Positions 48,372 to 59,324 are shown, counted from the first letter of the stretch. The stretch: 64,000 nt of DNA from Streptococcus sp. HPH0090 (GCF_000411475.1 NZ_KE150464.1:930001-994000); one strand, 5' to 3'. Numbers and translations: made by a program. Notes: generated from the letters alone by a model not told the origin.

Positions 48372-48401
48372 AGTATACCACACAGTAAACGATTTCAACA
48401 A
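48372..48401 (-). promoter_or_regulatory. pflB promoter
   Basis: TTGTTG (48396-48401), 18-bp spacer, TATACT (48372-48377) with extended TGG. Confidence 0.65.
48384..48398 (-). promoter_or_regulatory. CcpA cre site in the pflB promoter
   Basis: TTGAAATCGTTTACT matches WTGNAANCGNWNNCW at every position and lies between and over the -35 and -10 boxes, so CcpA should repress pflB when sugar is abundant. Confidence 0.8.
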
Positions 48402-48431
48402 CTAAAATAAGTCATTTTTGCCACTTTCTTT

Positions 48432-48469
48432 TATAATACAGTTGTTGTTTTCGCGATAACTGTATTATA
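48432..48469. repeat. 12-bp perfect inverted repeat between pflB and dinB
   Basis: TATAATACAGTT (48432-48443) and AACTGTATTATA (48458-48469) with a 14-bp spacer. It has no U-run for termination. It could be an operator for a dimeric regulator of either gene. Confidence 0.75.
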
Positions 48470-48515
48470 GTTTTGAAAAAGGATTTACCTATTTTCTATT
48501 TTTTCTGAAAAAGGT

Positions 48516-48521
48516 TATAAT
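48516..48521 (+). promoter_or_regulatory. dinB -10
   Basis: TATAAT 35 bases before the dinB ATG. The -35 is weak. Confidence 0.5.
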
Positions 48522-48555
48522 ATAGCTAGTAATTCTACCAAAGAAAGGTCATCAC

Positions 48556-49617
48556 ATGCTGATATTTCCACTAATGAATGATTTATCTCGTAAAATCATC
48601 CATATTGACATGGATGCCTTTTTTGCTGCGATAGAAATTAGAGACAATCCTAAGCTTAAAGGGAAACCCGTTGTTATTGGTAGCGACCCAAGAAAAACAG
48701 GAGGTCGCGGAGTTGTTTCGACTTGTAGTTATGAAGCGAGAGCCTTTGGCATCCACTCAGCTATGAGTTCCAAAGAGGCCTATGAGCGTTGTCCGCAAGC
48801 CGTTTTCATTTCTGGAAACTACGAAAAATATACTGCTGTCGGTCAACAGATACGAGCTATTTTCAAACGATATACAGATAAAATTGAGCCTATGAGTATC
48901 GATGAAGCCTATCTAGACGTAACTGAAAACAAACTCGGTATCAAATCTGCCGTTAAAATTGCTCGCTTAATTCAGCAGAATATTTGGCAAGAACTCCATC
49001 TGACCGCTTCTGCCGGGGTTTCTTATAATAAGTTTTTAGCTAAAATGGCTAGTGACTATCAAAAACCTCGTGGTTTGACGGTTATTCTCCCTGAAGAAGC
49101 CGAAAATTTCCTCAAACAAATGGATATTGCTAAATTCCACGGCGTTGGCAAGAAAACTGTTGAGAAATTGCATCAAATGGGTGTATTCACAGGAGCTGAT
49201 CTCATAGAAATCTCTGAAATTACGCTTATTGATCGTTTTGGACGACTTGGATTTGACCTTTATCGAAAGGCTCGTGGGATTGATAATTCTGCCGTTAAAT
49301 CTGACCGTATTCGTAAGTCTATTGGTAAAGAAAAAACCTATAGTAAGATTCTTAGTCTGGAAGAAGATATCAAAAAAGAGCTAACTCTGCTTTCGCAAAA
49401 AGTCGCTCTTAGTCTTCAAAAATATGAAAAAAGTGGTAAGATTGTCATCTTAAAAATTCGCTACGCTGACTTTTCTACTTTGACTAAGCGAAAAACCCTA
49501 GATCAACAAACACAAGATTCAGACCAAATCGCTCAATGCATTATTCAACTCTACGAAACACTTAGTGATAAGGATAAAGGCGTCCGTTTATTGGGAGTCA
49601 CAGTGACAGGGTTTTAA
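48556..49617 (+). CDS. dinB: DNA polymerase IV
   Basis: A Y-family error-prone translesion polymerase of 353 residues. Catalytic motifs are visible: [14 protein letters not shown] and [11 protein letters not shown] with the acidic residues that bind metal, and the HhH segment [12 protein letters not shown]. No SOS LexA box is evident, in line with streptococci lacking a canonical SOS system. AAAGGTCATCAC precedes the ATG. It is divergent from pflB and ends at a strong terminator. Confidence 0.96.
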   Translation: MLIFPLMNDLSRKIIHIDMDAFFAAIEIRDNPKLKGKPVVIGSDPRKTGGRGVVSTCSYEARAFGIHSAMSSKEAYERCPQAVFISGNYEKYTAVGQQIRAIFKRYTDKIEPMSIDEAYLDVTENKLGIKSAVKIARLIQQNIWQELHLTASAGVSYNKFLAKMASDYQKPRGLTVILPEEAENFLKQMDIAKFHGVGKKTVEKLHQMGVFTGADLIEISEITLIDRFGRLGFDLYRKARGIDNSAVKSDRIRKSIGKEKTYSKILSLEEDIKKELTLLSQKVALSLQKYEKSGKIVILKIRYADFSTLTKRKTLDQQTQDSDQIAQCIIQLYETLSDKDKGVRLLGVTVTGF

Positions 49618-49650
49618 AAACCTTGAAGGAAACTTCCCTCAAGGTTTTTT
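49617..49650. terminator. Convergent terminator of dinB and uppP
   Basis: AACCTTGAAGG / CCCTCAAGGTT with A and T runs. Confidence 0.85.
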
Positions 49651-49651
49651 C

Positions 49652-50497
49652 TTATACAAATAATCGAACAAAGCTATAAAGCAACAAGACACTACCAAGA
49701 ACAATACGGTATTTACCGAAGACTGTGAAGTCGTGTTTTTTTACATAGCCGGTCAAGAAACGAATAGCAACCATGCTGACTGCAAAAGCGACTACCATGG
49801 CGACTAGGAGCAAGAAGAATTGACCAAAACTCAATACTTCCCCTGCTTTGATGAATTTAAAAATCTTCAAGGCACTGGCTCCAAACATAACTGGAATTCC
49901 TAGATAGAAGGTAAACTCTGTCACCACTGAACGACTGGTTCCATTTAACAAACCACCGACGATAGTGGCACCTGAACGGCTAGTTCCTGGTAAAAGGGCC
50001 AAGACTTGGAAAAGGCCAATATACAATGCTGTTTTATAAGGTAATTTATCTAAGTCAGTAACTGTTGGCTCAATAGCTTGTGCCTTGTTTCGTTTTTCAA
50101 GATAGATGAAGGCAACCCCATAAACAATCAACATGATGGCTACTGAAACTTTATTATAGAAATGGGTTTCAAACCAATCATCAAATTTAAAAACGGCTAA
50201 TAAAGGAAGTGTAGCCACAAATACTTTGGACCATAATTGCCAAGTTCTACGAACTTGAACTTTATCCTTACCTGGTTTAAAGGGATTAAGCTTGTTAAAG
50301 TAGATAACCATAACGGCTAAGATAGCACCCAGTTGAATAACGACGTTAAACATAGACATAAAGGTTTCATTTTGATCTTTAAACTGGATAAACTCTTGTG
50401 CTAAAATCAAGTGACCAGTACTTGAAATCGGTAGCCACTCCGTGATCCCTTCAACAATTCCAAAAAAGATAGCTTTTAAAATTTCAAAAAAATACAT
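49652..50497 (-). CDS. uppP: Undecaprenyl-diphosphatase UppP/BacA
   Basis: A membrane phosphatase of 281 residues that recycles undecaprenyl diphosphate to the monophosphate carrier for wall synthesis and confers bacitracin tolerance. Signature regions are [20 protein letters not shown] (residues 13-32) and [14 protein letters not shown]. About eight transmembrane segments. TGATATAAT at 50523-50531 (minus) is its -10. AAGGAGTAATCT precedes the ATG. Confidence 0.96.
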   Translation of the reverse strand: MYFFEILKAIFFGIVEGITEWLPISSTGHLILAQEFIQFKDQNETFMSMFNVVIQLGAILAVMVIYFNKLNPFKPGKDKVQVRRTWQLWSKVFVATLPLLAVFKFDDWFETHFYNKVSVAIMLIVYGVAFIYLEKRNKAQAIEPTVTDLDKLPYKTALYIGLFQVLALLPGTSRSGATIVGGLLNGTSRSVVTEFTFYLGIPVMFGASALKIFKFIKAGEVLSFGQFFLLLVAMVVAFAVSMVAIRFLTGYVKKHDFTVFGKYRIVLGSVLLLYSFVRLFV

Positions 50498-50522
50498 AGA
50501 TTACTCCTTTTTTCTATCCTCC

Positions 50523-50531
50523 ATTATATCA
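50523..50531 (-). promoter_or_regulatory. uppP extended -10
   Basis: TGATATAAT with a poor -35; the DUF2207 gene upstream may also read through. Confidence 0.55.
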
Positions 50532-50559
50532 TACTTTTAAAGGATGTGTTTAGTTTTCT

Positions 50560-52455
50560 TTAGAAAGCGCCGACACTTCCACCGCCGCCACCGCCTGAGA
50601 AACCACCCCCAGAGCTACCGCTTCCGGATGATACAGAAAAAGTACTTGCAGTATTTGCGATGGTTGCATAATGGTTGATATGAGAGGCCGATGCATGAAA
50701 GTTTGTATCCCATCCACAATACACATAAAGATTCATATCTGCATTTCCAAGTTGTATGTTATGGAGTTTCATGATTTTGTTCACTTTCTTGGCACATCCA
50801 TAAAGTGTCGCATAAACCAATAGGCGATTCCAAACAACAATACTCTCTAGTTCAGCCTTCTCTAAATGGGCAATATCCCGAAGCATATTTTCAAAACTTG
50901 TCCAGAGATAAAATGCTTCTGCTCCTTCTTCATTTAAGACACCATCACGAGATGGCCCTCGTGTCGCAAAATGAACTAAGGCACTAGCAAGTAACCCCAG
51001 TAAACCGAGGGAAAGTAAAGGAATTGAGAAATAACCACAGGTTCTTAGACTATAGTAAAAAATGATAAGGCCGATAAGTCCTGTTACAGCTGAACAGACT
51101 TTCATTTTCTTCACAAGATTATTTTCTGTATCTGTCAAAGGACGATAGTAGCTCGGAAGTCGTAAAATTTTTACCTTGTCTCGAACACAACTTTGCATAC
51201 GTTGAAGTCGTCTCTCGAAAGAACGTTTTAGATGTAATCCGAATTCTCGAATATGTTTCTCATCAGCTTCCTTAGCACCATGAAACAAAGTTGAAGAAAC
51301 TTGATATTCAAGGAAAAGGTCAGATAAAGCAATTTCTTTCTTAGTTGAAAGAGTCATGCGTAAACATTCTTTTTCAAAATTAGACAAGCCTTTTTCACTA
51401 TTAATTTTTATCCACGGTTCCTCTTCACCCTGAAAAATGGATAAATGCCCACGATCGACTAAGTCCAACAATGTTGCCTGGATTAGTTGTTCAAAAGTGA
51501 ACTTACCAAACTTATGCTTATTTAGGGGACTAACTTCCTCTAAGGAGGTTGAATAGATTGCTTCTGCCAAAACCATTGGAGGTAAGTCCATTGGAGGTTC
51601 GTAAAGTCGATGATTCTTCGGATATACTTTTTGGAGACTTATCTGTTTGCGAAAGGCTCGATAATACATGATAGTAAGTAGCAATAAAGCCATAAAGAAA
51701 GTTGGGAAAATCCATTTTATCATGACGTTTGCCTGCACTTTATTGGCTTTTATTTCTACCTCAACTCTTTTGAAGTTGCTTAAATTTTCTTCATTTAGAC
51801 CCTGACTCGGAGCACTTGAGAAAGCCTCTCTCGGCCAATAGGCGTGTAGTTCAACTTGACGTTTTTTAGGAAGATCCTTCATTTTAACCCAGTAGATATC
51901 ATTGATTTTTTCGACACTTCCCTCGTTGAGGAGTTTGCCAGTATGGAAAAAGAGTTTCTCTGCAGGACTATCTGAAGTTACTCGAAATTCTAAATCTTTG
52001 ATATCCCCAGAACTATCTGTCAGTGGTTGCCAATTTAGCTCCGCGATGTCGTTATACAAAAAGAGAATATTTGACAGTTGCCAAGTAACGGTTACCCGAA
52101 CAGTATCTCCTGCATTTCCTGGATTAAGAATGATGACCTTGTAGCCATCCTCTTCTTCCTTAGTATATGAGAGAACATCCTGAACGATTTGCCCATTTTT
52201 AGATACAAGGACAGTTGGGTCATCATCAATCTCAAATCCCTTTGGCATCTTCCCTGCTTTACCGAGCCCAATCAATTGACCATTAAAATCATCTTTAAAA
52301 TGGTAGGTAATTGTTTCTTTGAAAACTGCTGTATTATCTGCATGAATATTCAAATCTCCCTTATAGGATAAAATATCAAAGTCTACAGCAAAAACCAAGC
52401 GCGGTACAAAAAGGAAACAGGTGAATATCAAAGCCAATAGCCATTTCTTTTTCAT
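50560..52455 (-). CDS. DUF2207 membrane protein with glycine-rich tail
   Basis: A protein of 631 residues. It has a signal peptide/first membrane segment (about 7-25), a large extracytoplasmic beta-rich domain of the DUF2207 type (about 26-240), a transmembrane segment (about 246-265), a cytoplasmic region, two more close membrane segments (about 470-515) and a C-terminal stretch SGSGSSGGGFSGGGGGGSVG. The function of the family is not established. The start at 52455 follows GGAAGG, rather far upstream. It is divergent from glnPH and upstream of uppP. Confidence 0.82.
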   Translation of the reverse strand: MKKKWLLALIFTCFLFVPRLVFAVDFDILSYKGDLNIHADNTAVFKETITYHFKDDFNGQLIGLGKAGKMPKGFEIDDDPTVLVSKNGQIVQDVLSYTKEEEDGYKVIILNPGNAGDTVRVTVTWQLSNILFLYNDIAELNWQPLTDSSGDIKDLEFRVTSDSPAEKLFFHTGKLLNEGSVEKINDIYWVKMKDLPKKRQVELHAYWPREAFSSAPSQGLNEENLSNFKRVEVEIKANKVQANVMIKWIFPTFFMALLLLTIMYYRAFRKQISLQKVYPKNHRLYEPPMDLPPMVLAEAIYSTSLEEVSPLNKHKFGKFTFEQLIQATLLDLVDRGHLSIFQGEEEPWIKINSEKGLSNFEKECLRMTLSTKKEIALSDLFLEYQVSSTLFHGAKEADEKHIREFGLHLKRSFERRLQRMQSCVRDKVKILRLPSYYRPLTDTENNLVKKMKVCSAVTGLIGLIIFYYSLRTCGYFSIPLLSLGLLGLLASALVHFATRGPSRDGVLNEEGAEAFYLWTSFENMLRDIAHLEKAELESIVVWNRLLVYATLYGCAKKVNKIMKLHNIQLGNADMNLYVYCGWDTNFHASASHINHYATIANTASTFSVSSGSGSSGGGFSGGGGGGSVGAF

Positions 52456-52483
52456 CTTACACTGCCTTCCAAGTTTTTTCACT

Positions 52484-52492
52484 ATTATATCA
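52484..52492 (-). promoter_or_regulatory. Extended -10 of the DUF2207 gene
   Basis: TGATATAAT with no good -35. Confidence 0.55.
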
Positions 52493-52519
52493 TTTTTTAG
52501 AAGTTAAGGTTTACTTGTA

Positions 52520-52548
52520 TTGAAAATCTCATCATTTTTAGATACAAT
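52520..52548 (+). promoter_or_regulatory. glnPH-glnQ promoter
   Basis: TTGAAA (52520-52525), 17-bp spacer, TACAAT (52543-52548). Confidence 0.8.
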
Positions 52549-52585
52549 AGAGGGAGCCATTTTTAGACTAGAAATAGGAGAAAAC

Positions 52586-54151
52586 ATGAAAAAATTATGC
52601 TTATCTATCCTTGCTAGCCTAGCCCTTACTCTAGGACTAGTTAGCCAGGTCCAAGCCGATGAATATTTACGCATTGGAATGGAGGCAGCTTACGCACCTT
52701 TTAACTGGACTCAGGATGATGACAGTAACGGTGCTGTCAAAATCGATGGAACCAATCAATATGCTAATGGGTACGATGTCCAAATAGCTAAAAAGATTGC
52801 TAAGGACCTCGGCAAAGAACCTTTGGTTGTAAAAACTAAATGGGAAGGACTTGTCCCAGCCCTTACCTCTGGTAAAATCGATATGATCATTGCAGGTATG
52901 AGCCCAACTGCTGAACGCAAACAAGAAATTGCTTTCTCAAGCAGCTACTACACTAGCGAACCAGTACTTTTGGTCAAAAAGGATTCTGCCTATGCAAATG
53001 CCAAATCACTAGAGGATTTTAGCGGAGCAAAAATCACTTCTCAACAAGGTGTTTACCTTTATGACTTGATTTCACAAATCCCAGGTGCTCAGAAAGAAAC
53101 TGCTATGGGTGATTTTGCGCAAATGCGACAAGCTCTTGAAGCTGGGGTCATCGATGCCTATGTCTCTGAACGTCCAGAAGCCTTAACTGCTGAATCAGCA
53201 AACGCTAAGTTTAAAATGATTCAACCTGAACCTGGCTTTAAAACTGGGGAGGAAGATACATCTATCGCTATCGGTTTACGTAAAGACGACGAACGTATCA
53301 GTCAAATCAACGCTAGTATCGAAACCATTTCTAAAGAAGAGCAAGTTGCGCTCATGGATCGTATGATTAAAGAGCAACCTGCCGAATCTACAACAACTGA
53401 AGAAAGCAACAGTAATTTCTTTGGCCAAGTTGCTAAAATTCTATCTGAGAACTGGCAACAACTCTTGCGTGGTGCCGGTATCACTCTTCTAATTTCCATT
53501 ATCGGTACTATCGTCGGTCTCATCATCGGTCTTGCTATCGGTGTCTTCCGTACTGCACCTCAATCTGAAAATCAATTTATCTATGTAATCCAAAATCTAC
53601 TTGGCTGGATTCTCAACATCTATATTGAAATTTTCCGCGGTACGCCTATGATTGTACAAGCTATGGTTATCTACTATGGTACTGCACAAGCCTTTGGAAT
53701 CAACCTAGACCGAACACTGGCTGCTATCTTTATCGTTTCTATCAATACTGGTGCCTACATGACAGAAATCGTCCGTGGTGGTATTCTGGCTGTTGATAAG
53801 GGACAATTTGAAGCGGCAACTGCACTTGGTATGACTCATAATCAAACCATGCGTAAGATTGTTTTGCCTCAAGTTGTTCGAAATATTCTACCAGCAACTG
53901 GTAATGAATTCGTCATCAACATCAAGGATACTTCTGTATTGAACGTTATCTCTGTTGTAGAACTTTACTTCTCAGGAAATACAGTAGCAACACAAACCTA
54001 CCAATACTTCCAAACCTTTACCATCATCGCAGTTATCTACTTTGTCCTTACCTTTACAGTAACGCGTATTCTCCGTTACATTGAAAAACGTATGGATATG
54101 GATACCTATACAACAGGTGCTAACCAAATGCAAACGGAGGATTTGAAATAA
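52586..54151 (+). CDS. glnPH: Fused amino-acid-binding protein and permease (GlnPH type)
   Basis: An ABC importer subunit of 521 residues combining a cleavable signal peptide (about 1-25), a family 3 solute-binding domain (about 26-270, beginning [17 protein letters not shown]) and a permease domain (about 290-515) with the EAA-like loop [20 protein letters not shown]. The fused layout is typical of glutamine/polar-amino-acid importers in streptococci. The start at 52586 follows AATAGGAGAAAAC. It overlaps glnQ by one base. Substrate (Gln/Glu/Asn or other) is not certain. Confidence 0.92.
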   Translation: MKKLCLSILASLALTLGLVSQVQADEYLRIGMEAAYAPFNWTQDDDSNGAVKIDGTNQYANGYDVQIAKKIAKDLGKEPLVVKTKWEGLVPALTSGKIDMIIAGMSPTAERKQEIAFSSSYYTSEPVLLVKKDSAYANAKSLEDFSGAKITSQQGVYLYDLISQIPGAQKETAMGDFAQMRQALEAGVIDAYVSERPEALTAESANAKFKMIQPEPGFKTGEEDTSIAIGLRKDDERISQINASIETISKEEQVALMDRMIKEQPAESTTTEESNSNFFGQVAKILSENWQQLLRGAGITLLISIIGTIVGLIIGLAIGVFRTAPQSENQFIYVIQNLLGWILNIYIEIFRGTPMIVQAMVIYYGTAQAFGINLDRTLAAIFIVSINTGAYMTEIVRGGILAVDKGQFEAATALGMTHNQTMRKIVLPQVVRNILPATGNEFVINIKDTSVLNVISVVELYFSGNTVATQTYQYFQTFTIIAVIYFVLTFTVTRILRYIEKRMDMDTYTTGANQMQTEDLK

Positions 54152-54891
54152 TGAATCAACCCATTCTTGAAATCAAACACCTCAAAAAATCCTATGGACA
54201 AAACGAGGTCCTAAAAGACATCTCACTCACTATTCATAAAGGAGAAGTGATTTCTATCATCGGTAGCTCCGGTAGTGGTAAATCAACCTTCCTACGTTCT
54301 ATCAACCTTCTCGAAACCCCAACTGAAGGTGAAATTCTTTATCACGGTGAAAACGTCCTTGAAAAAGGGTATAACCTTACTCACTACCGTGAAAAACTAG
54401 GTATGGTTTTCCAGTCCTTTAATCTTTTTGAAAATCTCAATGTTCTCGAAAATACGATTGTGGCACAGACAACTGTTCTCAAACGTGAACACTCAGAGGC
54501 AGAGAAAATTGCAAAAGAAAACCTTGAAAAGGTTGGTATGGGAGAACGTTTCTGGCAAGCCAAACCAAAACAACTTTCTGGTGGTCAAAAGCAACGTGTG
54601 GCTATTGCTCGCGCTCTTTCTATGAATCCTGATGCCATTCTCTTTGACGAGCCTACATCAGCCCTCGACCCTGAAATGGTCGGTGAAGTTCTCAAAATCA
54701 TGCAAGAACTAGCTCAAGAAGGCTTGACTATGATCGTTGTAACCCATGAAATGGAATTTGCTCGCGATGTATCAAACCGTGTTATCTTTATGGATAAGGG
54801 GGTTATTGCAGAAGAAGGCAAACCTGAAGATCTATTTACCAATCCTAAAGAAGAACGCACCAGAGAATTTTTACAACGCTATCTTGGATAA
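54151..54891 (+). CDS. glnQ: Amino-acid ABC transporter ATPase
   Basis: An ABC ATPase of 246 residues powering the upstream GlnPH. Walker [10 protein letters not shown] (about 34-42), signature LSGGQKQR, Walker [15 protein letters not shown] and the switch histidine VTHEM are all visible. The ATG overlaps the glnPH stop as TAATG. A terminator follows. Confidence 0.94.
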   Translation: MNQPILEIKHLKKSYGQNEVLKDISLTIHKGEVISIIGSSGSGKSTFLRSINLLETPTEGEILYHGENVLEKGYNLTHYREKLGMVFQSFNLFENLNVLENTIVAQTTVLKREHSEAEKIAKENLEKVGMGERFWQAKPKQLSGGQKQRVAIARALSMNPDAILFDEPTSALDPEMVGEVLKIMQELAQEGLTMIVVTHEMEFARDVSNRVIFMDKGVIAEEGKPEDLFTNPKEERTREFLQRYLG

Positions 54892-54895
54892 TCAA

Positions 54896-54922
54896 AAAAG
54901 ACTGCAACCTGCAGTCTTTTTA
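54896..54922 (+). terminator. glnQ terminator
   Basis: AAAAAGACTGCA-acc-TGCAGTCTTTTT, a 12-bp perfect stem with A/T runs. Confidence 0.9.
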
Positions 54923-54935
54923 TATTTCCTAAAAT

Positions 54936-54966
54936 GAAAAGGCAGATTCTTTTCGAACCTGCCTAT
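54936..54966 (-). terminator. Terminator of the 71-residue protein gene
   Basis: AGGCAG-gTTC / GAA-tCTGCCT with TTTT on the minus strand. Confidence 0.75.
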
Positions 54967-54975
54967 ATCCAAAGA

Positions 54976-55191
54976 CTAATCTTCAAATTTTTCATGATTT
55001 TTGTCGTAGAAATCAATTAAGCCGAGGGCTGTTTCAAAGGAAATGTTTTTAACTTTTGCACGTCCTTGAGCTAAAGCAATGATAGACATTTCACGTGCAT
55101 TTGTTTCCTTAGAAATACGATACCCTGTGATTTTCTTATCACGAACCCAGCTAACAACTGATTCTACTTTTTCAAAGTTAGACTTAGCCAT
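54976..55191 (-). CDS. Small HTH-like protein of unknown function
   Basis: A basic-to-neutral protein of 71 residues. The segment KITGYRISKETNAREMSI followed by IIALAQGRAKVKNISFETAL resembles the helix-turn-helix of small XRE-like or phage-type repressors, without an effector domain. I do not recognise a named family. It has its own consensus promoter and terminator, so it is a free-standing gene. TAGGAGAATAAC precedes the ATG. DNA binding is inferred only from the pattern. Confidence 0.7.
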   Translation of the reverse strand: MAKSNFEKVESVVSWVRDKKITGYRISKETNAREMSIIALAQGRAKVKNISFETALGLIDFYDKNHEKFED

Positions 55192-55224
55192 GTTATTCTC
55201 CTATTTTTTTCTTTGCGCTATTTC

Positions 55225-55253
55225 ATTCTATATGTTTTTATAGTATTTGTCAA
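55225..55253 (-). promoter_or_regulatory. Promoter of the 71-residue protein gene
   Basis: TTGACA (55248-55253), 17-bp spacer, TAGAAT (55225-55230). Confidence 0.85.
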
Positions 55254-55296
55254 TAAAAACGCATACATACACTGAATTAAAGCGCTCAGAACATGA

Positions 55297-56193
55297 TTAT
55301 TTGGCTTTTAAAGCCGATAATATATGGGTCCGTATATCTTCAACTCCATTAGGATTTGCTGGCAAGAATATAGTATTATTTCCTTGTTTGTCTGCAAAAT
55401 TATTCAATGTATCTAAATACTGATTGGTTAATAGGATTGACATAATTTGTTCTTCAGTTAATTCGACATTAGCTCCTTTTAACTCTTTAATAGAATCAGC
55501 AAGTCCATCAACAATTGCTTTCCGCTGCTCTGCGATCCCCACACCATGGAGACGATCTTTTTCTGCCTCAGCTTCTGCCGCTGTAACGATCTTTATTTTG
55601 TCTGCTTCAGCCAATTCTTGAGCTGCCACTCTCTTACGTTGAGCAGCATTGATTTCGTTCATAGATTGTTTGACTTCTGCATCCGGCTCAACTTTGGTAA
55701 TGAGCGTCTTAACGATAATATACCCATACGTTGACATTTCTTCCGCTACTTGTTTTTGAACTTCTAATGCAATTTCATCTTTTTTCTCAAACAATTCATC
55801 CAAAGTTAATCTAGGAACAGATGAGCGTAATGCATCTTCAATATAAGATTTAATTTGAGCTTCCGGTCTCATCAATTTATAGTAAGCATCTGTAACGTTT
55901 TGCTCATTTACACGGTATTGAGTTGCGACATTCATGGTCACAAAAACGTTATCTTGGGTTTTGGTTTCAACCACGATTTCACTTTGTAAAAGGCGTAGCT
56001 GTACACGAGCTGCAATTTTGTCAATGCCAAATGGTGCTCGCAGATGAATACCACTATTACTTAACTTTTGATATTTACCAAATCGTTCGATAATGGCAAC
56101 AGATTGTTGACGAACGACATAAACAGAACTTACTAGAGTAACTCCCACAATAAGCATTAGAATTAATACAACAAGTAAAACTGGTAAAACCAT
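55297..56193 (-). CDS. SPFH/band 7 (stomatin-like) membrane protein
   Basis: A protein of 298 residues with one N-terminal transmembrane segment (about 4-27) and an SPFH/band 7 domain (about 29-200) rich in charged residues, followed by an alpha-helical AEA-rich oligomerisation region (AAEAEAEKDRLHG). Stomatin-type proteins form membrane scaffold rings; the specific role here is not clear. GGGGGAGATTCCC precedes the ATG. It has its own promoter. Confidence 0.88.
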   Translation of the reverse strand: MVLPVLLVVLILMLIVGVTLVSSVYVVRQQSVAIIERFGKYQKLSNSGIHLRAPFGIDKIAARVQLRLLQSEIVVETKTQDNVFVTMNVATQYRVNEQNVTDAYYKLMRPEAQIKSYIEDALRSSVPRLTLDELFEKKDEIALEVQKQVAEEMSTYGYIIVKTLITKVEPDAEVKQSMNEINAAQRKRVAAQELAEADKIKIVTAAEAEAEKDRLHGVGIAEQRKAIVDGLADSIKELKGANVELTEEQIMSILLTNQYLDTLNNFADKQGNNTIFLPANPNGVEDIRTHILSALKAK

Positions 56194-56219
56194 GGGAATC
56201 TCCCCCTTTCTTCACTTAC

Positions 56220-56248
56220 ATTATAGCACTCGCATATAGGTTAGGCAA
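56220..56248 (-). promoter_or_regulatory. Promoter of the SPFH protein gene
   Basis: TTGCCT (56243-56248), 17-bp spacer, TATAAT (56220-56225) with extended TGC. Confidence 0.8.
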
Positions 56249-56275
56249 ATAATATGATAAAAATTTTATAGGATA

Positions 56276-57526
56276 TTAAACAAGCATATTATATAGGGTT
56301 TCGTTCCCATTTAAGTTAATATAAGACGGGTCGAATTTTTCCATTCGATGAATCAAACCTGCATAATCGTGCTTATCTGCTAGAGCTACACCAATCAAAA
56401 CAGGTCCAGTTCCCTTGCTAGCACGTTTGATGTATTCAAAACGTGTGATATCATCATTCGGTCCCAAGATATCATTTACAAACTCTCGAAGAGCACCTGG
56501 ACGTTGTGGGAAATTCACTACAAAGTAATGCTTGATGCCATCATAGATTAAGGCACGTTCTTCCATCTCTGGCATACGGTTGATGTCATTATTCCCTCCA
56601 GAGATGATACAACAAATAGTTTTTCCTTTAATATAATCAGATAACACTTCTAGGGCTGCAACACTAGCAGCACCCGCAGGTTCTGCTACGATCCCTTGCT
56701 TAGAGTAGAGATCAATTAAGGTTTCAGAAATCAAACCTTCATCCACTCCGATAAGAGTCTGTACATTTTTACGAGTTGCCTCATAGGTCAACTGTCCTAC
56801 CTTTTGCACAGCAATCCCATCAGCAAACTTATCAATTTCCTTAAGTTTGACTGGTCCTCCAGCTTCAAACGCCGCCTTCATAGAACGAGCCCCTTCAGCC
56901 TCAACACCAATTACTTCAATTTCTGGATTTGTTTCTTTAATATAGGTAGAAACACCAGAAATAAGACCTCCACCTCCTACAGGTACCAAAACAGTATCAA
57001 AATCAATGGATTCTTTGCGTGCTTCTTCTAAAATCTCGTAGGCAACAGTTCCTTGCCCCGCTTGAACATAAGGATCATCGAAAGGATCGATAAAGGTACG
57101 ATTTTCAGCGACTGTAAACTCTTGAGCTGCCTTAGCTGACGCATCAAAGGTATCTCCTACCAATTTAATGGTTACAAAATCACCACCAAAGAAACGAACC
57201 TGACCAATTTTCTGTTGAGGTGTTGTAATTGGCATAAAGATTGTTGCAGGAATCTTCATCTCATTACATGTGTAAGCAACTCCTTGGGCGTGATTTCCCG
57301 CTGAAGCACACACTACACCACGTTCACGTTCTTCCTTGGTCAATTGAGAAATCGCATAATAAGCACCACGAATCTTAAATGACCGAACACGTTGAGCATT
57401 TTCTTTCTTGAGATAAATTTTAGCTCCGTATTTCTCTGATAAGTAATGATCATATTCTAACGGTGTATTGACTACTACACCACTCAATACTTTATGGGCT
57501 TTTACCACATCTTTTGCACTAAGCAT
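56276..57526 (-). CDS. ilvA: Threonine ammonia-lyase (threonine dehydratase)
   Basis: A PLP-dependent enzyme of 416 residues converting threonine to 2-oxobutanoate for isoleucine synthesis. The PLP lysine is in VRSFKIRGAYYA; the glycine-rich loop VPVGGGGLISG and the C-terminal ACT-like domain (one copy, about 330-416) mark the short biosynthetic form. AAGGAGAAGATT precedes the ATG. It is last in ilvBNC-A, behind a hairpin that may attenuate read-through. Confidence 0.94.
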   Translation of the reverse strand: MLSAKDVVKAHKVLSGVVVNTPLEYDHYLSEKYGAKIYLKKENAQRVRSFKIRGAYYAISQLTKEERERGVVCASAGNHAQGVAYTCNEMKIPATIFMPITTPQQKIGQVRFFGGDFVTIKLVGDTFDASAKAAQEFTVAENRTFIDPFDDPYVQAGQGTVAYEILEEARKESIDFDTVLVPVGGGGLISGVSTYIKETNPEIEVIGVEAEGARSMKAAFEAGGPVKLKEIDKFADGIAVQKVGQLTYEATRKNVQTLIGVDEGLISETLIDLYSKQGIVAEPAGAASVAALEVLSDYIKGKTICCIISGGNNDINRMPEMEERALIYDGIKHYFVVNFPQRPGALREFVNDILGPNDDITRFEYIKRASKGTGPVLIGVALADKHDYAGLIHRMEKFDPSYINLNGNETLYNMLV

Positions 57527-57551
57527 AATCTTCTCCTTGATTCGTTTTCAA

Positions 57552-57586
57552 GATAAAAAGCGGGTTAGGTACCCCCAACTCGCCTT
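57552..57586 (-). terminator. Hairpin between ilvC and ilvA
   Basis: GCGAGTT / AACCCGC (one mismatch) followed by TTTTTATC on the minus strand, ahead of the ilvA ribosome binding site. A partial terminator is likely. Confidence 0.6.
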
Positions 57587-57605
57587 CTATCTTTATTCTC
57601 AAAAA

Positions 57606-58847
<1,242 letters not shown>

Positions 58848-58849
<2 letters not shown>

Positions 58850-59324
58850 AATCACGGGTAAATCCAGTTGCACCCGTACGAGCAATATTCTTGATACCGT
58901 ATGGTCGAATGACACGAATCAAAGCTTCACTCTTTTCTGCATTTCCCGTCATCTGAACGGTAATGGAGCTAGGAGCTACATCGACCACAGTTGCACGGAA
59001 AGGTTGAATGATGGCCAAAATTTCTGCTCGCTTCTCAGCTGGTGCAGCAATCTTAACCAAGATAACTTCTCGCTCTAGGTGAGGTTTATCAGTGATATCA
59101 CGAACACGGATAACATCGACCTGACGGTTAAGTTGTTTGATGATTTGCTCCACTTCATCATTCGATGCAACATCAATGATAATAGTAATTCGTGATACAT
59201 TAGGATTCTCCGTTGCACCCACAGAAATACTTTCGATATTAACTTGACGTCTCGACAAGACTCCAGTAAAGCGATTGAGAACACCTGAACGGTTTTGAAG
59301 TTTGGCTGTTAACATTCTACGCAT
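58848..59324 (-). CDS. ilvN: Acetolactate synthase small (regulatory) subunit
   Basis: A regulatory subunit of 158 residues with an N-terminal ACT domain (MLTAKLQNRSGVLNRFTGVL) that binds valine for feedback inhibition and a C-terminal ACT-like domain. It overlaps ilvB by eight bases. Its TAA stop lies at the edge of the BOX element. Confidence 0.95.

Noticed and set aside
48495..48515. CodY-like sequence TTTTTTCTGAAAAAG upstream of dinB
   Set aside because: Only 11 of 15 positions match, in A/T-rich DNA where such matches arise by chance.
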